From contig NZ_CH724131.1 in NCBI RefSeq assembly GCF_000152725.1, positions 2,565,412-2,629,411 on the forward strand: DNA of 64,000 bases, given 5' to 3'. The notes beneath the pieces are model-generated. The model did not search any database and was not told the DNA's origin. It saw nothing but the letters and a program-made list of their open reading frames with translations. How positions within the stretch are numbered: position 1 is the first letter of the stretch; every line of letters starts with the position of its first letter. This DNA is from Pseudooceanicola batsensis HTCC2597 (GTDB lineage Bacteria > Pseudomonadota > Alphaproteobacteria > Rhodobacterales > Rhodobacteraceae). The position numbers were made by a program, and so were the translations under genes. Of the stretch, positions 18,758-29,596 are shown piece by piece.

Positions 18758-19344
18758 GCCGCCGCCTGCGCCCCGAGGAACTGGACCTATGGCGGAAGGT
18801 GGCGCAGTCGACGGACAAGCTGAACCGCCCCCGTCCCAAGGCCGAGACCCGTCCGACGCCCAAGATCGCCAGACCCGGTCCGAAACCCGAGCCGGACCCG
18901 ATCCCGGAGTTCCGCATCGGACAGGCGGGGCAGGGGACCCGTCCGGGGCACGAGCTCATGTCCTCGGTTGCCGACCGGCTCGATGCCACGCCGGTCCGCA
19001 TGGATCGCAAGACGCACACCCGGCTGAAACGCGGCAAGGTGAAACCCGAAGCTCGCATCGACCTGCACGGCATGACCATGGATCGCGCGCATCCCGCGCT
19101 GACCGGTTTTATCATGCGGTCGGCTTCGGAAGGCCGGCGGCTGGTCCTGGTGATCACCGGCAAGGGTAAGGACCGCGACGGCGACGGACCCATCCCGGTC
19201 CGGCGCGGCGTCCTGCGCCACAACGTGCCGCACTGGCTGTGCGTGCCGCCGCTGAACCGGCTGGTCCTTCAGGTCGTGCCGGCACACGTCCGCCACGGAG
19301 GCGGCGGAGCCTACTACGTCTACCTCCGCCGCCTGCGTTCGTAG
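18754..19344 (+). CDS. Smr-domain protein
   Basis: A 196-residue Smr/MutS2-domain protein. The first 90 residues are a basic, proline-rich tail. The Smr domain begins at RIDLHGMTMDRAHPALTGFI (the LDLHG-like motif) and contains LVLVITGKGKDRDG and RGVLRHNVPHWL; all are standard. Smr domains are nucleases or nucleic-acid binders. Many alphaproteobacteria have this gene directly after mltA, as here. The stop lies 1 base from the converging hslU stop. Confidence 0.93.
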   Translation: MSRRLRPEELDLWRKVAQSTDKLNRPRPKAETRPTPKIARPGPKPEPDPIPEFRIGQAGQGTRPGHELMSSVADRLDATPVRMDRKTHTRLKRGKVKPEARIDLHGMTMDRAHPALTGFIMRSASEGRRLVLVITGKGKDRDGDGPIPVRRGVLRHNVPHWLCVPPLNRLVLQVVPAHVRHGGGGAYYVYLRRLRS

Positions 19345-19345
19345 G

Positions 19346-20653
19346 TCAGAGGACGTAGCGGCTCAGATCGGCCGAGGCGGCCAGCTTGCCGACATTCTCG
19401 TTCACGAAATCCGCATCGACCGAAATCGTCTCGCCCGTCCGGTCCGGCGCATGGAAGGACAGCTCTTCGAAGACCCGTTCCATGATCGTGTAGAGCCGGC
19501 GCGCGCCGATATTCTCGACCGACTGGTTCACATCGGCCGCCGTTTTGGCAAGCGCCGCGATCCCGTCTTCGGTGAAGGTGACGCTGACGCCCTCGGTCTC
19601 CATCAGCGCGGTGTACTGACGTGTCAGGGCATTGTCCGTCTCGGTCAGGATCGCGACGAAATCGGCTTCTGTCAGCGATTGCAGCTCGACCCGGATCGGC
19701 AGGCGGCCCTGCAGTTCCGGCAACAGGTCCGAGGGCTTGGCCACGTGGAACGCGCCCGAGGCGATGAACAGGATGTGATCCGTCCTGACCGCCCCGTACT
19801 TGGTCGAAACCGTGGTGCCCTCGATCAGCGGCAGCAGATCGCGCTGGACCCCTTCGCGGCTGACCTCTGCGCCGCGGGCGTCCGAGCGCGCACAGACCTT
19901 GTCGATCTCGTCCAGGAACACGATCCCGTTCTCCTCGACCGCCGTCAGGGCCGCCCGGTTGACCGTCTCGTCATCCAGCAGCTTGTCCGCCTCTTCGCCC
20001 AGCAGCACCTCGTAGCTGTCGGCGACTCGCATCTTGCGTCGCACCGTCTTGCCGCCGAAGGCCTTGCCGAAAATGTCGCCCAGGTTCATCATCCCCATCT
20101 GCTGGCCGGGCTGACCGGGCATGTCCAGCATGGCCATCGGGTTCGAATTGTCGGCGAGGTCCAGTTCGATCTCGGTATCGTCCAGTTCACCGTTGCGCAG
20201 CTTCTTGCGGAACATCTCGCGCGTGCCTTCACGGGCGTCGGACCCGGCAAGCGCCTCGATCACGCGATCCTCGGCCATCTTGTGCGCCGTGGCCTTCACA
20301 TCTTCGCGCATATGCTCGCGCGTCATGGCGATGGCACTGTCCATCAGGTCGCGCACGATCTGTTCGACGTCCCGGCCGACATAGCCGACCTCGGTGAACT
20401 TGGTCGCCTCGACCTTGATGAACGGCGCGCGGGCCAGCTTGGCCAAGCGGCGGCTGATCTCGGTCTTGCCGACACCGGTCGGGCCGATCATCAGGATGTT
20501 CTTGGGAAACACCTCGTCGCGCAGGTCGTCCTCCAGCTGCCGGCGGCGCCAGCGCGACCGCAGCGCGACGGCGACCGCGCGCTTGGCGTCCTTCTGGCCG
20601 ATGATGAACCGGTCGAGTTCCGAGACGATTTCGCGGGGGGTCAGGTCAGTCAT
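19346..20653 (-). CDS. hslU: HslU ATPase of the HslVU protease
   Basis: HslU (ClpY), 435 residues, the AAA+ unfoldase of the HslVU protease. Walker [18 protein letters not shown] is near residues 55-71. The pore motif GYVGRD, Walker [11 protein letters not shown] and sensor regions follow, and the protein ends DLSRYVL, the C-terminal tail that docks into HslV. The I domain (about residues 110-245) is present. It lies 9 bases after hslV. The two are normally heat-induced together; I see no clear heat-shock promoter. Confidence 0.97.
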   Translation of the reverse strand: MTDLTPREIVSELDRFIIGQKDAKRAVAVALRSRWRRRQLEDDLRDEVFPKNILMIGPTGVGKTEISRRLAKLARAPFIKVEATKFTEVGYVGRDVEQIVRDLMDSAIAMTREHMREDVKATAHKMAEDRVIEALAGSDAREGTREMFRKKLRNGELDDTEIELDLADNSNPMAMLDMPGQPGQQMGMMNLGDIFGKAFGGKTVRRKMRVADSYEVLLGEEADKLLDDETVNRAALTAVEENGIVFLDEIDKVCARSDARGAEVSREGVQRDLLPLIEGTTVSTKYGAVRTDHILFIASGAFHVAKPSDLLPELQGRLPIRVELQSLTEADFVAILTETDNALTRQYTALMETEGVSVTFTEDGIAALAKTAADVNQSVENIGARRLYTIMERVFEELSFHAPDRTGETISVDADFVNENVGKLAASADLSRYVL

Positions 20654-20662
20654 GCTCTTTCC

Positions 20663-21220
20663 TCAGCCGCCGATACGTTCGACGGTCAGATTTCCGTTGG
20701 TATAGACACAGATCTCGGCGGCGATCCCGAGCGATTTGCGGGCGATTTCCTCGGCCGCGGCATCGGTGTCGATCAGCGCCCGCGCGGCGGCGAGCGCATA
20801 GTTCCCGCCCGAACCGATGGCGGCGACACCGTATTCCGGTTCGAGCACATCGCCCGCGCCGGTGACGATCAGCAGTTCCTTGCCGTCGGTCACGATCAGC
20901 ATCGCCTCGAGCTTTTGCAGGTACTTGTCGGTCCGCCAGTCCTTGGCCAGCTCGACGCAGGCGCGCTGCAACTGCCCCGGCGTCGCCTCGAGCTTGCTCT
21001 CGAGCCGTTCCAGCAAAGCGAAGGCATCCGCCGTCGATCCCGCGAACCCGCAGACCACGTCATATCCGCCGGGCGACAGCCGCCGCACCTTGCGCGCGGT
21101 GCCCTTCATCACGGTCTGGCCCATGCTGACCTGTCCGTCGCCCGCCACGACGACCTCGTCGCCCTTGCGGACACCGATGATGGTGGTGCCGTGCCAGCCG
21201 GGGAAATCCTTGTCTGCCAT
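20663..21220 (-). CDS. hslV: HslV peptidase of the HslVU protease
   Basis: HslV (ClpQ), 185 residues, the proteasome-like threonine peptidase. The catalytic Thr follows a short propeptide: [20 protein letters not shown], with cleavage expected before the Thr-Thr pair. [20 protein letters not shown] and [14 protein letters not shown] are typical. It is the first gene of hslVU, and upstream (21,221-21,319) lies the only promoter space for it and the divergent gene at 21,320. Confidence 0.97.
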   Translation of the reverse strand: MADKDFPGWHGTTIIGVRKGDEVVVAGDGQVSMGQTVMKGTARKVRRLSPGGYDVVCGFAGSTADAFALLERLESKLEATPGQLQRACVELAKDWRTDKYLQKLEAMLIVTDGKELLIVTGAGDVLEPEYGVAAIGSGGNYALAAARALIDTDAAAEEIARKSLGIAAEICVYTNGNLTVERIGG

Positions 21221-21319
21221 TCAGATACTCCTTGCGTTGGCGCTCTATATGCGATTGCCGCACGGTCGCGACAACCCCGGCCGCTTGCCGGACCCCGCGG
21301 CACCGGCTAGCGTCGCGCC

Positions 21320-22216
21320 ATGCCGCGCCGCGCCACCCTGTATCTCGAGCCCTCCCTGCGGAAGAGCGCCGAGGAGGGCGCGCACAATTTCATCGCGCGG
21401 CTGACCGGGGTCCTGCGGGCGCAGGGATTTTCCGTGTGCCATCGCCCGGAGGAGGAGGCGGGAACCGACCCCGAAACCTTCGCGCTGACCCACATGAAGC
21501 CGCCGCCGCCCGGCGGTCTGACCTTCCGGCGGGTCTATCATTATCCCTTCTGGGCCATCGAAAGCACGGCGGAACGCTGGAACTGGACGGTGGCGAAATC
21601 GCCGTATTCGCCCGAAACAGTCCCTGTGTCCGACTCCGCCCGCTTCTATCGCCGCTGGCAGGACCGTCTGTTTCCCGACAGCGCGGAAACGGCCGCGCGC
21701 GACGGGTTCGTCTACGTTCCTTTGCAGGGCAGGCTACTGCAGCGACGCAGCTTCCAGTCCTGCGCGCCGATCAAAATGCTGGAGCAGGTTCTGGACCGCG
21801 ACCGACAGCGCCGCGTGGTCGCGACCCTGCATCCCGGCGAAACCTATTCGACCGATGAGAGCGAGGCCCTGACACGGCTCGCCGCCCGGCACGACCGGTT
21901 GGAGCTGCGGACCGGCGGAATGGAGCCGTTGCTGCGCACCTGCGATTACGTGGTCACGATGAACTCGTCCGCCGCCTTCGACGGCTACCTGTTCGGCAAG
22001 CCCTGCATCCTCTTCGGCAGGATCGACTTTCATCACATCGCGCTGAAGGCCACTCCGCGGGACCCGGCCGCCTTTGACAGGGTGGCGGACCACCGGCCTG
22101 ATTATGCCCGCTATCTCTGGTGGTTCTGGCAGAAGATGTCGATCAACGCCGGGCGACCCGAGGCCGAAGCCCGCATACGCGACGCGCTGGTCCGTGGCGG
22201 CTGGCCTCTGAAATGA
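21320..22216 (+). CDS. capsule-polysaccharide-like protein of unknown function
   Basis: A 298-residue soluble protein that I cannot place firmly. There is no signal peptide or membrane segment. The C-terminal half has VATLHPGETYSTDESEALTR, then LLRTCDYVVTMNSSAAFDGY and FGKPCILFGR. This His-Pro motif followed by a V(T/V)xNSSxxFxG motif is reminiscent of the Kdo-transferase-like capsule polysaccharide synthesis fold (KpsC/KpsS), which would make it a glycosyltransferase-like protein. The gene stands alone, divergent from hslV and convergent with trxA. The family relation is inference from motifs only. Confidence 0.5.
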   Translation: MPRRATLYLEPSLRKSAEEGAHNFIARLTGVLRAQGFSVCHRPEEEAGTDPETFALTHMKPPPPGGLTFRRVYHYPFWAIESTAERWNWTVAKSPYSPETVPVSDSARFYRRWQDRLFPDSAETAARDGFVYVPLQGRLLQRRSFQSCAPIKMLEQVLDRDRQRRVVATLHPGETYSTDESEALTRLAARHDRLELRTGGMEPLLRTCDYVVTMNSSAAFDGYLFGKPCILFGRIDFHHIALKATPRDPAAFDRVADHRPDYARYLWWFWQKMSINAGRPEAEARIRDALVRGGWPLK

Positions 22217-22239
22217 AAAGGGCACCCCGAAGGGTGCCC
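22211..22239 (-). terminator. intrinsic terminator of trxA
   Basis: On the minus strand GGGCACCC-TTCG-GGGTGCCC, a perfect 8-bp stem with a UUCG-type tetraloop, is followed by CTTTTC, 27 bases after the trxA stop. It overlaps the last bases of the converging gene at 21,320-22,216. Confidence 0.85.
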
Positions 22240-22265
22240 TGAAAGCGGTCGGAACCGGTAACCGA

Positions 22266-22586
22266 TCAGATCGACTCTTCGATCCAGGCCTTGAGCGACG
22301 CCTTGGGGGCCGCGCCGGCGCGGTTCGAGATCACTTCGCCGTCCTTGAAGATGAACAGGGCAGGGATCCCGCGAACGCCCAGCTGCATCGGAGTGTTCGG
22401 GTTCGAATCGACGTCCACCTTGGCGATTTTCAGTTTCTCGCCAAACTCTTCCGAGAGTTCCTCGAGGGCCGGGCCGATCTGTTTGCAGGGGCCGCACCAT
22501 TCGGCCCAGAAATCCACCACGACGGGGACTTCGGAATTTTTAACTTCGCTATCAAAGGTATCGTCGGTGACGGCAACGGTCGTCAT
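22266..22586 (-). CDS. trxA: Thioredoxin 1
   Basis: Thioredoxin, 106 residues, the general protein disulfide reductase of the cytoplasm. The active site is [17 protein letters not shown] (Cys-Gly-Pro-Cys at about residues 31-34), with the cis-Pro in [16 protein letters not shown] 22,586 follows AGGAGACACCC; the open frame upstream is not thioredoxin. It is downstream of addA on the same strand with a 62-bp gap and its own terminator. Confidence 0.97.
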   Translation of the reverse strand: MTTVAVTDDTFDSEVKNSEVPVVVDFWAEWCGPCKQIGPALEELSEEFGEKLKIAKVDVDSNPNTPMQLGVRGIPALFIFKDGEVISNRAGAAPKASLKAWIEESI

Positions 22587-22648
22587 GGGTGTCTCCTGGA
22601 CTGGGGCTGGGCTTCGGACCCAGAACGTAGGGAGGTGCCGGGCGAAGT

Positions 22649-25600
22649 TCAAGAAGTTGTGGTGTCGTGCAACGCCGCGATCACAAGATCCTGAGGCAGC
22701 ACCATCAGGTCCGCCGTCCGTGTCCACAGCAGCGCCGTTTCGATCTTGCGGCCGGGATAGATGCGGGCAAGCGCGGCGGCATAGGCCCCCATCTGCCGCA
22801 GCAGCGCATCGGGCACCTGCTCGGGCCGGTCGGGCACCACGGCATTGGTCTTGTAATCCACGGCCAGCACCGTCTCGTTCCCGACGATCAGCCGGTCGAT
22901 CGTGCCGTGGATCCTGCGCCCGTCCAGCGCGTCCAGATCGGCCGTGACCGACACCTCCACGAGCGCCTCGGGGCCGAAGAGATGCCGCAGGTTCGGGCGA
23001 AAGAGGATGCGCTGCGCCTCGCCGGTGAGCAGGGCCAGTTCCTCACCTTCCGCCGCATCGGGCCCATGCCCGAGGACAAAGGCGGCGCGATCGGCCAGCT
23101 CGGTCTCGGGAACGCCGGGCAGGTGCTCCAGCAGGCGGTGGATCTGGCGACCCCGCCGTTTCGCCGCTTCCTCGTCCAGCCCTTCTTCGCCCGGCAGGGC
23201 CTTGGCCCCTCCAAGCTCCGAGGGGCTGAGCGTCCGTGGCGCGGCCGCGGCCCGGGGCGCAGGGCGCGTCGCCCAGTCGGGCAGGGCGGGTCGCCTGTCC
23301 TGCCGGGCTGGTGGGTCGATCGGCGTCAGCCCCTGCCAGTCGCCGCTCTCCAGCCGTAGTCCCTCGCCATCCGGGCGGATCAGCGGGGCGGCGCCGAGCG
23401 CCGTCATCCCGTCGCGAATCCGCTCGTACCAGGTGTCCCCGGACTTACCGAGTTCGCCGGCCGCGGCGACGATCAGCCACTTCTCGGCCCGGGTCATCGC
23501 GACATACAGCAGGCGGTCGGTCTCTTCCCGTTGCTTGCGCAGCTTGGCCTCGCGCAGCCCGGCAAGCAGCGGCGGCGCCTCTCGCGCGGGCATGTTCCAC
23601 CAGACCAGATCGTCGTCCGAAAGCACCTCGCCGCGCAATTCCTCGCGCCGGGCCTGGGTTTCGGGCATGAAGACGACCGGCGCCTCGAGCCCCTTGGACC
23701 CGTGCACCGTCATCACCCGGATCCGCGACCCGGCGCTCTCCATCTGGCGCTTCACCTCGGGGTCGTCGCCCTGGAGCCAGACAAGGAACCCCGTCAGGCT
23801 TGGCACATCCGTCCGTTCATAGGCCAGCGCCTGATCGAGAAGCGCGTCGATCCCGTCCTGCGCCTCGGTGCCGAGCCGCGCCATCAGCCGCCGCCGTCCG
23901 TCATGTCGGATCAGCACCCGCTCCAGCAGTTCGTAGGGCCGCAGGAAATCCGCATGATCCCGCAGGTCGCGCAGGATCCTCCGGGTTTCCGCGTGATCCT
24001 CGCGCGCGTCCAGCGCGGGCCACAGCCGCTTGGTCTCGCGCCGATGCGCAAGATCGAAGAGCATCTGTTCGTCCCAGCCGAACAGCGGAGACTTGAGCAC
24101 CGCCGCGAGGCCAAGGTCGTCATCCGGCGTCGCGAGGAAAGACAGCAGCGCGGTCAGATCCTTGACCGCGATCTCGGCCCCGATCCGCAGCCGGTCCGCC
24201 CCCGCGATGTCCAGGTCCTCGCCCTTGCAGGCCCGGATGATCTCGTGGAAAAGCCGCCGCCGGCGCCGCACGAGGATCAGGATGTCGCCGGCGTGGATCG
24301 GCCGCGCCGTGCCGTCGCCAAGGGGCAGGGGCGTCCGGTCGTCGATCATCCCCCGGATGGTCCGCGCGATGCGGCGCGCCAGGACGACGTTGTGGTCCTG
24401 TTCACCGGGCAGATCGACCGGATCGTCCCATTCACCCTCTTCGGTGTTCTCGACCTTTTCCACCAGCGGCCAGAGATCGACCCGCCCGGGCAGTGTCTCG
24501 TGAAAAGCGATGTGGGTTTCGTCGGGCGAGAACCCGGCCTCGACCCGCCCCTCGAAGACCTTGTCCACCAGCGCAAGAAGGGCGGGGGCCGACCGGAAGG
24601 AATGCGCCAGGGCCATCCGCTGCAGCGGCGTGCCGAGGGCCGTCAGACGGTCGTCGAATTCCTCGCGCATGCGGTCGAATTCCGAGGGGTCCGCCCCCTG
24701 AAAGGAATAGATCGACTGTTTCTTGTCGCCGACGACGAAGATCGTCCGCGTCTTGTCGTCCTGCGCTCCCGCCCCGCTGGTGAATTCCCGGGCGAGGGCC
24801 TGTATCACCTGCCATTGCACGGGCGAGGTATCCTGCGCCTCGTCGACGAGGATATGGTCGATCCCCCCGTCCAGCCGGAACAGGACCCAGGCCGACACGT
24901 CCTGATTGGTCAGCAGATCGCGCGCCCGCAGGATGAGATCGTCGAAATCCATCGCCCCGCGCAGCATCTTGGCCCGCGCATAGTCCGGCAGGAACAGCCG
25001 GGCAAAATCGTGCAGCGCCACGGTCCGGTCCAGAAGCTCCAGCGCCAGCCGACGGGACCGCGCCGTCTCGACCCGCGCCATCAGCGGCTCGATCCGGTCC
25101 ATCAATTCGGGATGGGCCGATTGCGTCGCCTTGGTCGGAACCTTGCCTATCTTGGCCGAAAACGGCTCTTTCTTCAGCAGGAAGCAGTCTTCCAGTACAG
25201 CCAGAGCCCTGAGATCCGGCGCCGTGACGCCGGCCAGCTTCTCCGCCAGCTTGACGTCGTTCGCCGACCCCCCTCTGGCCGCGGCGCAGAGCGCGGCGAT
25301 ATCGCCCATCTCGCTACCCAGGAAGACATCGCCCAGCAGGTCGCCGACCTCGTATCCGGCGGGAAGTCCCAGAGCGCGCTCCAGCGCGTCGCGGCCGGGT
25401 TGACGCGACAGCAGGTCCGCGTGGCCGGCGACGGTCGCGGCCAGACCTTCCATCGAGGCGCCGGAATAGAACAGGGCGACCCGTTCCAGAACCCCCGCAT
25501 CCGGCCTGCGCGCCAGCCGGTCGATCACCTCGGCCCGCAGCAGGGTGGCGTCGCGTTCCTCCATCTCGGTGAACTGCGGGCTCACCCCGGCCTCGAGGGG

Positions 25601-26002
25601 AAACCGCCGCAGCAGGGCCGCGCAGAAGGAATGGATGGTCTGGATCTTCAGGCCGCCCGGCGTCTCGATGGCCCGTGCAAAGAGGGTCCGCGCCAGGTTC
25701 AGCCGCCCGGCCGTCACCCTGTCCTCGATGCCCAGCGTCTCCAGTTCGGTCCGCAGCTGGTCGTCGGGCAGCATCGCCCAGTGTCCCAGCCGCTTGAAAA
25801 GCCGGTTCTGCATCTCGGTCGCGGCGGCCTTGGTATACGTCAGGCAGAGGATGTGCTGCGGCAGCACCCCGTCCAGCAGAAGCCGCGCGACGCGGTCGGT
25901 CAGCACCCGTGTCTTGCCCGATCCCGCATTGGCCGCCAGCCATGTGGACCGGTCGGGGCGGGCGGCATCCACCTGCCGCTGCGAAGCGGTGTCGCGGCTC
26001 AT
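22649..26002 (-). CDS. addA: AddA helicase-nuclease subunit
   Basis: AddA, 1,117 residues, the UvrD-like helicase and nuclease subunit of AddAB, which resects double-strand breaks for RecA. Walker [21 protein letters not shown] is near residues 18-37. Other helicase motifs are [14 protein letters not shown] (Ia), [15 protein letters not shown] (II), [18 protein letters not shown] (III), [16 protein letters not shown] (V) and [13 protein letters not shown] (VI). The C-terminal RecB-type nuclease has VLAVDYKTN near residue 1,065. ATG 26,002 overlaps the addB stop by 4 bases, so subunit synthesis is coupled. Confidence 0.97.
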   Translation of the reverse strand: MSRDTASQRQVDAARPDRSTWLAANAGSGKTRVLTDRVARLLLDGVLPQHILCLTYTKAAATEMQNRLFKRLGHWAMLPDDQLRTELETLGIEDRVTAGRLNLARTLFARAIETPGGLKIQTIHSFCAALLRRFPLEAGVSPQFTEMEERDATLLRAEVIDRLARRPDAGVLERVALFYSGASMEGLAATVAGHADLLSRQPGRDALERALGLPAGYEVGDLLGDVFLGSEMGDIAALCAAARGGSANDVKLAEKLAGVTAPDLRALAVLEDCFLLKKEPFSAKIGKVPTKATQSAHPELMDRIEPLMARVETARSRRLALELLDRTVALHDFARLFLPDYARAKMLRGAMDFDDLILRARDLLTNQDVSAWVLFRLDGGIDHILVDEAQDTSPVQWQVIQALAREFTSGAGAQDDKTRTIFVVGDKKQSIYSFQGADPSEFDRMREEFDDRLTALGTPLQRMALAHSFRSAPALLALVDKVFEGRVEAGFSPDETHIAFHETLPGRVDLWPLVEKVENTEEGEWDDPVDLPGEQDHNVVLARRIARTIRGMIDDRTPLPLGDGTARPIHAGDILILVRRRRRLFHEIIRACKGEDLDIAGADRLRIGAEIAVKDLTALLSFLATPDDDLGLAAVLKSPLFGWDEQMLFDLAHRRETKRLWPALDAREDHAETRRILRDLRDHADFLRPYELLERVLIRHDGRRRLMARLGTEAQDGIDALLDQALAYERTDVPSLTGFLVWLQGDDPEVKRQMESAGSRIRVMTVHGSKGLEAPVVFMPETQARREELRGEVLSDDDLVWWNMPAREAPPLLAGLREAKLRKQREETDRLLYVAMTRAEKWLIVAAAGELGKSGDTWYERIRDGMTALGAAPLIRPDGEGLRLESGDWQGLTPIDPPARQDRRPALPDWATRPAPRAAAAPRTLSPSELGGAKALPGEEGLDEEAAKRRGRQIHRLLEHLPGVPETELADRAAFVLGHGPDAAEGEELALLTGEAQRILFRPNLRHLFGPEALVEVSVTADLDALDGRRIHGTIDRLIVGNETVLAVDYKTNAVVPDRPEQVPDALLRQMGAYAAALARIYPGRKIETALLWTRTADLMVLPQDLVIAALHDTTTS

Positions 26003-28929
26003 GTCACGGACCTCCGTTCGGCGGCCGTCGAGACGTCCCATTCGCCGAACCGGGCAAGGTGATCGTAATCGCCCGGCATGTCGGCCTTGAACATCGCCCG
26101 CCGCGCGGTGAATGGCTGGCCGGCATCGAGATACCGCTCGATCAGCGTGGTGAACCGCGCCCAGACCTGATCGGCGGGCAGGTCCTCCAGCGGGGCATCG
26201 ACCTCGTCGGTGTTCGATCCCAGCCCGACGAAGGCCGCGCGCAGGACATGCCTTGGCCGGATCCCCTCGAAACCCCCGCGCTCGGCCATCGCCGCCTCGA
26301 GCAGGAGCTGAAGGTCAAAGCTCATCTGTTGCCGGGCCGAAGACATCTGCCCCGTCTTGTAATCGTAGATCAGCGCGTTTCCGGCCGGGTCCAGGTCGAT
26401 CCGGTCGGCCTTGGCGGTCAGGTCGAACCCCGGGCCGGGCAGGGTGGCGCGGCCCGGCACCTCGAACCGTGCCGGCCGGCCCTGCGCCAGCCGCCCCGCC
26501 TCGCCGGTGACGACGGCCTCGGCGATCCGCGTCATCCGCGCCAGCCAGAGCAGCCGGGCCTCGGCCCAGGGGACGTTGTCGGCCAGAACCCTCCGGGTCA
26601 GGGCAAGCAGCTCATCGGCGCTCAGCCGCTCCGGGTCGGCGGTGGCCGCGCGCACGAAATGCTCCATCACTTCGTGCAGCACCGTGCCGCGCTGCAGGGC
26701 GTCGGGTTCCTTCATCAGCGGATCGAGCGGCCGCAGGCGCAGAACCTCGCGCGCATAGATGGCATAGGGGTCGCGGATCAGGGTCTTGATCTGCGTGACC
26801 GAAAGCCGCCGCGGCCGGGCCTCGACAGGCGGGGCTGGGGCGGGCCTGGGGGCGGGATCGACCGGGTCCACCTGCTCGAGCTGCGACGCCATCCCAAGCC
26901 AATGGGCCCCGCGCGCCCGCGCCCCCTCCAGCGCCGAGCGGCCCCCGGGCCCCAGACCGTTCAACAGGTTGGTCAGCCGGTTCAGCCAGCGGGAGGCGAC
27001 GGTCTCGGCCTCCGGTCCGCGCAGCGCCCGCGTCAACCAGACCTCGGGCGCGCCGATGGCCTGCTGGAAATCGTGCGCCGACAGTCCGATCCGCCGCTCC
27101 GGCAGCAAAAGCCCCACCTCGGCGCGCATCGCGCGGTTCAGCCAGGGATCGGGGGCGGGCACTTCGGGCCAGGTTCCTTCGTTCAGGCCGCCCAGGATCA
27201 CCAGATCGGCCCCCTGCACCCGCGCATCGCGGGTTCCCCAGATCAGGATGTGGGGATGCGGTGTCTTGCTGTCGCGTTCCTCGGCTCCGCGCAGGATCGA
27301 TGTCAGCAGGTTGGTGAAGTCCTCGGCCCCGATCTCGCCGGCCGCATCCGCCGCGCCGGCCAGTTCGTCAAGCTTGGCGCGCACGTCCTGCCCCGCGTTG
27401 CCGGCCCAGAGCGTACCCGCCCCGCCTGCGCCGCAACCCCGAGACAGGGCTTCGGCCCGGGCAACGAGCGCGGCGATCCGGTCCGACAGCCGCGGCAAGG
27501 CATCCTGCGCCGGGCCGAAGGCCTGGTCCGCGACCCATTCGGCCCAGGCGTCGGCGATCTCGCTGTCCTGCTTGGCGGCGAACCGCCGGATCGTGTCGCC
27601 ATCGGGAAAGGGTGGCCCGTTGCGGCGCAATTCAGTCTCTAATCCGCGGGTCAGTCTCAGGTGCGGCCCCCGGTCCGACCCCGTGTGACACAGCGGATGC
27701 TTGAGCAGCGCCAGCAGGCCCGCGGCCCCGTGTGTCGCATGCGAGAGCTCCGCCACCTGCCGCAGGAACCGACCCGGCGGCGTCAGGTGCAACGGTTCGC
27801 CCGCGCTGTCGTCGGGAAGGATGTCCCACCGTCCCAGCGCCGCTGTCACTTGCCGCGACAGAAGGCGGTCCGGGGTGATCAGCGCCGAATTCTGCCCATC
27901 CTCGGCGGCCTTCCGCAGCCTCAGCGCGATCGCCTGTGCCTCGTCCCGGCCCGAGGGCGCCTCGATCAGGGTGACAGTCTCCATCGCGCGGTCGAGCCCG
28001 GTCAGCGTCGGCCCCTCGGCCAGCCACTGGTCGGTGACGGGGGCCGGCCGCAGCGCGAGGGACACGAGCCGGTTGCGATCGTCGTTCTGTTCTGACTCCC
28101 GCCAGAGCCGCACGTCCCCGGGCCGCCGGTCGAGCGACCGCATCAGCCGGCGATACCGGAACTGGGGATGGTCCTCGCCGGTCAGGCTGTCGTCCAGGTT
28201 GTTGTCCCAGACGGCGGGGGGAAGGTCGAAATCGAACCCCGGCAGCACCACCGCCCCCTGCGGCAGTCGCGCGACGGCCTGCATCAGCACGTTGGTCGCC
28301 CCCCGCGATCCGGTCGATCCCGCCACGATCACCGGGTCCTGCGGCGGGGCCGCACGCCAGAGGTCCGTCAGATGGTCCGCCACGAGCCGCATGCGTGCGG
28401 CCGGGTCGGGCAGGGCCCCTTCGTCTTCCACCTGTTCGACGATCGTCAGGAATTTGAGCGCCCGCGCCCAGTGATCCGAATGGGCCGAAACGTCGAGCGC
28501 GCGGATGGCCTCGAAGCTCACCGCCTCGCCCCGCATCTCTTCGAAGACCCCGGCGAGACTGTCGGCCAGATCGTAGAGCGCGGCGCGCGGCGCGAGGTCC
28601 GGCTCCCGGTCGATCAACGCGCGCACCAGCGGAACCAGCTCGAGCCGGCGCCGCAGCGGCGAGACGGGCGGCGCGATATGCGCCAGTTCCATGTTGTCCC
28701 CCAGGTCGGTGACCAGCCGGATCCGTGGCAGCAGCCGGGCCGGTCCCGCATCGAACAGCGTCCTTATCCGCCGCGCCATGCGTCGGGTGTTGACGATCAG
28801 CGTGACGCGGCCCAGCGCCTCGGGGGGCAGGCCGTCCGTCCGTTCCAGCAGACCCTCGACGAGATGGCGGGGAAAATCCGCGCCGGGCGGCAGTCCGAAG
28901 AGCCGCGGCTTATCGCTCGGCTCAAACAT
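25999..28929 (-). CDS. addB: AddB helicase-nuclease subunit (alphaproteobacterial type)
   Basis: AddB, 976 residues, the second subunit of the AddAB double-strand-break repair complex. The N-terminus (FGLPPGADFPRHLVEGLLER) and the block VIVAGSTGSRGATNVLMQAV fit the alphaproteobacterial AddB family, whose helicase motifs are degenerate: no canonical GxGKT Walker A is seen. The C-terminal RecB-like nuclease carries ALIYDYKTGQMSSARQQMSF with the Asp and Lys of the catalytic site. It overlaps murU by 8 bases upstream and addA by 4 downstream. Confidence 0.96.
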   Translation of the reverse strand: MFEPSDKPRLFGLPPGADFPRHLVEGLLERTDGLPPEALGRVTLIVNTRRMARRIRTLFDAGPARLLPRIRLVTDLGDNMELAHIAPPVSPLRRRLELVPLVRALIDREPDLAPRAALYDLADSLAGVFEEMRGEAVSFEAIRALDVSAHSDHWARALKFLTIVEQVEDEGALPDPAARMRLVADHLTDLWRAAPPQDPVIVAGSTGSRGATNVLMQAVARLPQGAVVLPGFDFDLPPAVWDNNLDDSLTGEDHPQFRYRRLMRSLDRRPGDVRLWRESEQNDDRNRLVSLALRPAPVTDQWLAEGPTLTGLDRAMETVTLIEAPSGRDEAQAIALRLRKAAEDGQNSALITPDRLLSRQVTAALGRWDILPDDSAGEPLHLTPPGRFLRQVAELSHATHGAAGLLALLKHPLCHTGSDRGPHLRLTRGLETELRRNGPPFPDGDTIRRFAAKQDSEIADAWAEWVADQAFGPAQDALPRLSDRIAALVARAEALSRGCGAGGAGTLWAGNAGQDVRAKLDELAGAADAAGEIGAEDFTNLLTSILRGAEERDSKTPHPHILIWGTRDARVQGADLVILGGLNEGTWPEVPAPDPWLNRAMRAEVGLLLPERRIGLSAHDFQQAIGAPEVWLTRALRGPEAETVASRWLNRLTNLLNGLGPGGRSALEGARARGAHWLGMASQLEQVDPVDPAPRPAPAPPVEARPRRLSVTQIKTLIRDPYAIYAREVLRLRPLDPLMKEPDALQRGTVLHEVMEHFVRAATADPERLSADELLALTRRVLADNVPWAEARLLWLARMTRIAEAVVTGEAGRLAQGRPARFEVPGRATLPGPGFDLTAKADRIDLDPAGNALIYDYKTGQMSSARQQMSFDLQLLLEAAMAERGGFEGIRPRHVLRAAFVGLGSNTDEVDAPLEDLPADQVWARFTTLIERYLDAGQPFTARRAMFKADMPGDYDHLARFGEWDVSTAAERRSVT

Positions 28930-29596
28930 GGCGGCGCAGCATCTCCTCGGCCAGCGCGATCCCTTCCGGCCGGCCCACGTCGCACCATTCGCCGGGATAA
29001 CTCAGGACATGCAGCCCCCCGCGCGCGAGCATGTCGTCCCAGAGCAGGTTGAGCGAAAACGCGCTTTCACGGATATCCGCCAGCCCCCCGGTCCGGATGA
29101 TCTGCGCGCCGGTGTAGATCATCCCGGGCCCCCGCCGCACCGGCGGACCCGCGACGAAATCGCCCCCGCCGGCATGGCCGATGGCCCGCTCCGGCGGTAC
29201 GCAGAGAAGAAGCGCCTCCATCTCGTCGGTCCAGGCCTCGCGCAGCAGGCGCAGCGGGTTGGGTCCGGCCCAGACGGCATCCGAGTTCATGGCCCAGACC
29301 GGCCCCGCGCCCAGCAGTCCCAGCGCATTGCGCAATCCCCCTCCGGTCTCGAGGATCTCCGGCTCTTCCCGCAGCGTCCGGACGCCGGTTCCGGCCAGAT
29401 GCGCCTCGAGCTGGTCTGCCCGGTAGTGCAGGTTCGCCACCACCGGACCCGGGACCACGTCGCGCGCATGGGCGAGGGCATGGTCGATCAGCGGCCGCCC
29501 CGCCACCTCGATCAGGGGCTTGGGCCGGTCGGCGGTCAGCGCGCCCATCCGCGTGCCGAACCCCGCGGCGAAGAGCATCATCGACCGGGGGGTCAT
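28922..29596 (-). CDS. murU: MurU-type MurNAc-1-phosphate uridylyltransferase
   Basis: A 224-residue nucleotidyltransferase with the sugar-nucleotide signature MMLFAAGFGTRMGALTADRP followed by KPLIEVAGRPLIDHAL, and the metal-binding Asp in VWAMNSDAVW. Its length and its position directly after an AmgK-like kinase match MurU, which makes UDP-MurNAc from MurNAc-1-phosphate in the recycling route that bypasses de novo, fosfomycin-sensitive UDP-MurNAc synthesis. ATG 29,596 overlaps the kinase stop (ATGA). The long frame upstream is a shadow of the kinase gene. The specific substrate is inferred from pairing. Confidence 0.88.
   Translation of the reverse strand: MTPRSMMLFAAGFGTRMGALTADRPKPLIEVAGRPLIDHALAHARDVVPGPVVANLHYRADQLEAHLAGTGVRTLREEPEILETGGGLRNALGLLGAGPVWAMNSDAVWAGPNPLRLLREAWTDEMEALLLCVPPERAIGHAGGGDFVAGPPVRRGPGMIYTGAQIIRTGGLADIRESAFSLNLLWDDMLARGGLHVLSYPGEWCDVGRPEGIALAEEMLRRHV

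Noticed and set aside
19451-21310. 619-codon open frame antisense to hslU and hslV
   Set aside because: Its reading direction opposes two unmistakable genes, and its protein is rich in Arg/His/Asp with no motifs; it is a shadow produced by high GC.
23531-26062. 843-codon open frame antisense to addA
   Set aside because: AddA motifs are complete on the other strand; the antisense product is low-complexity and motif-free.
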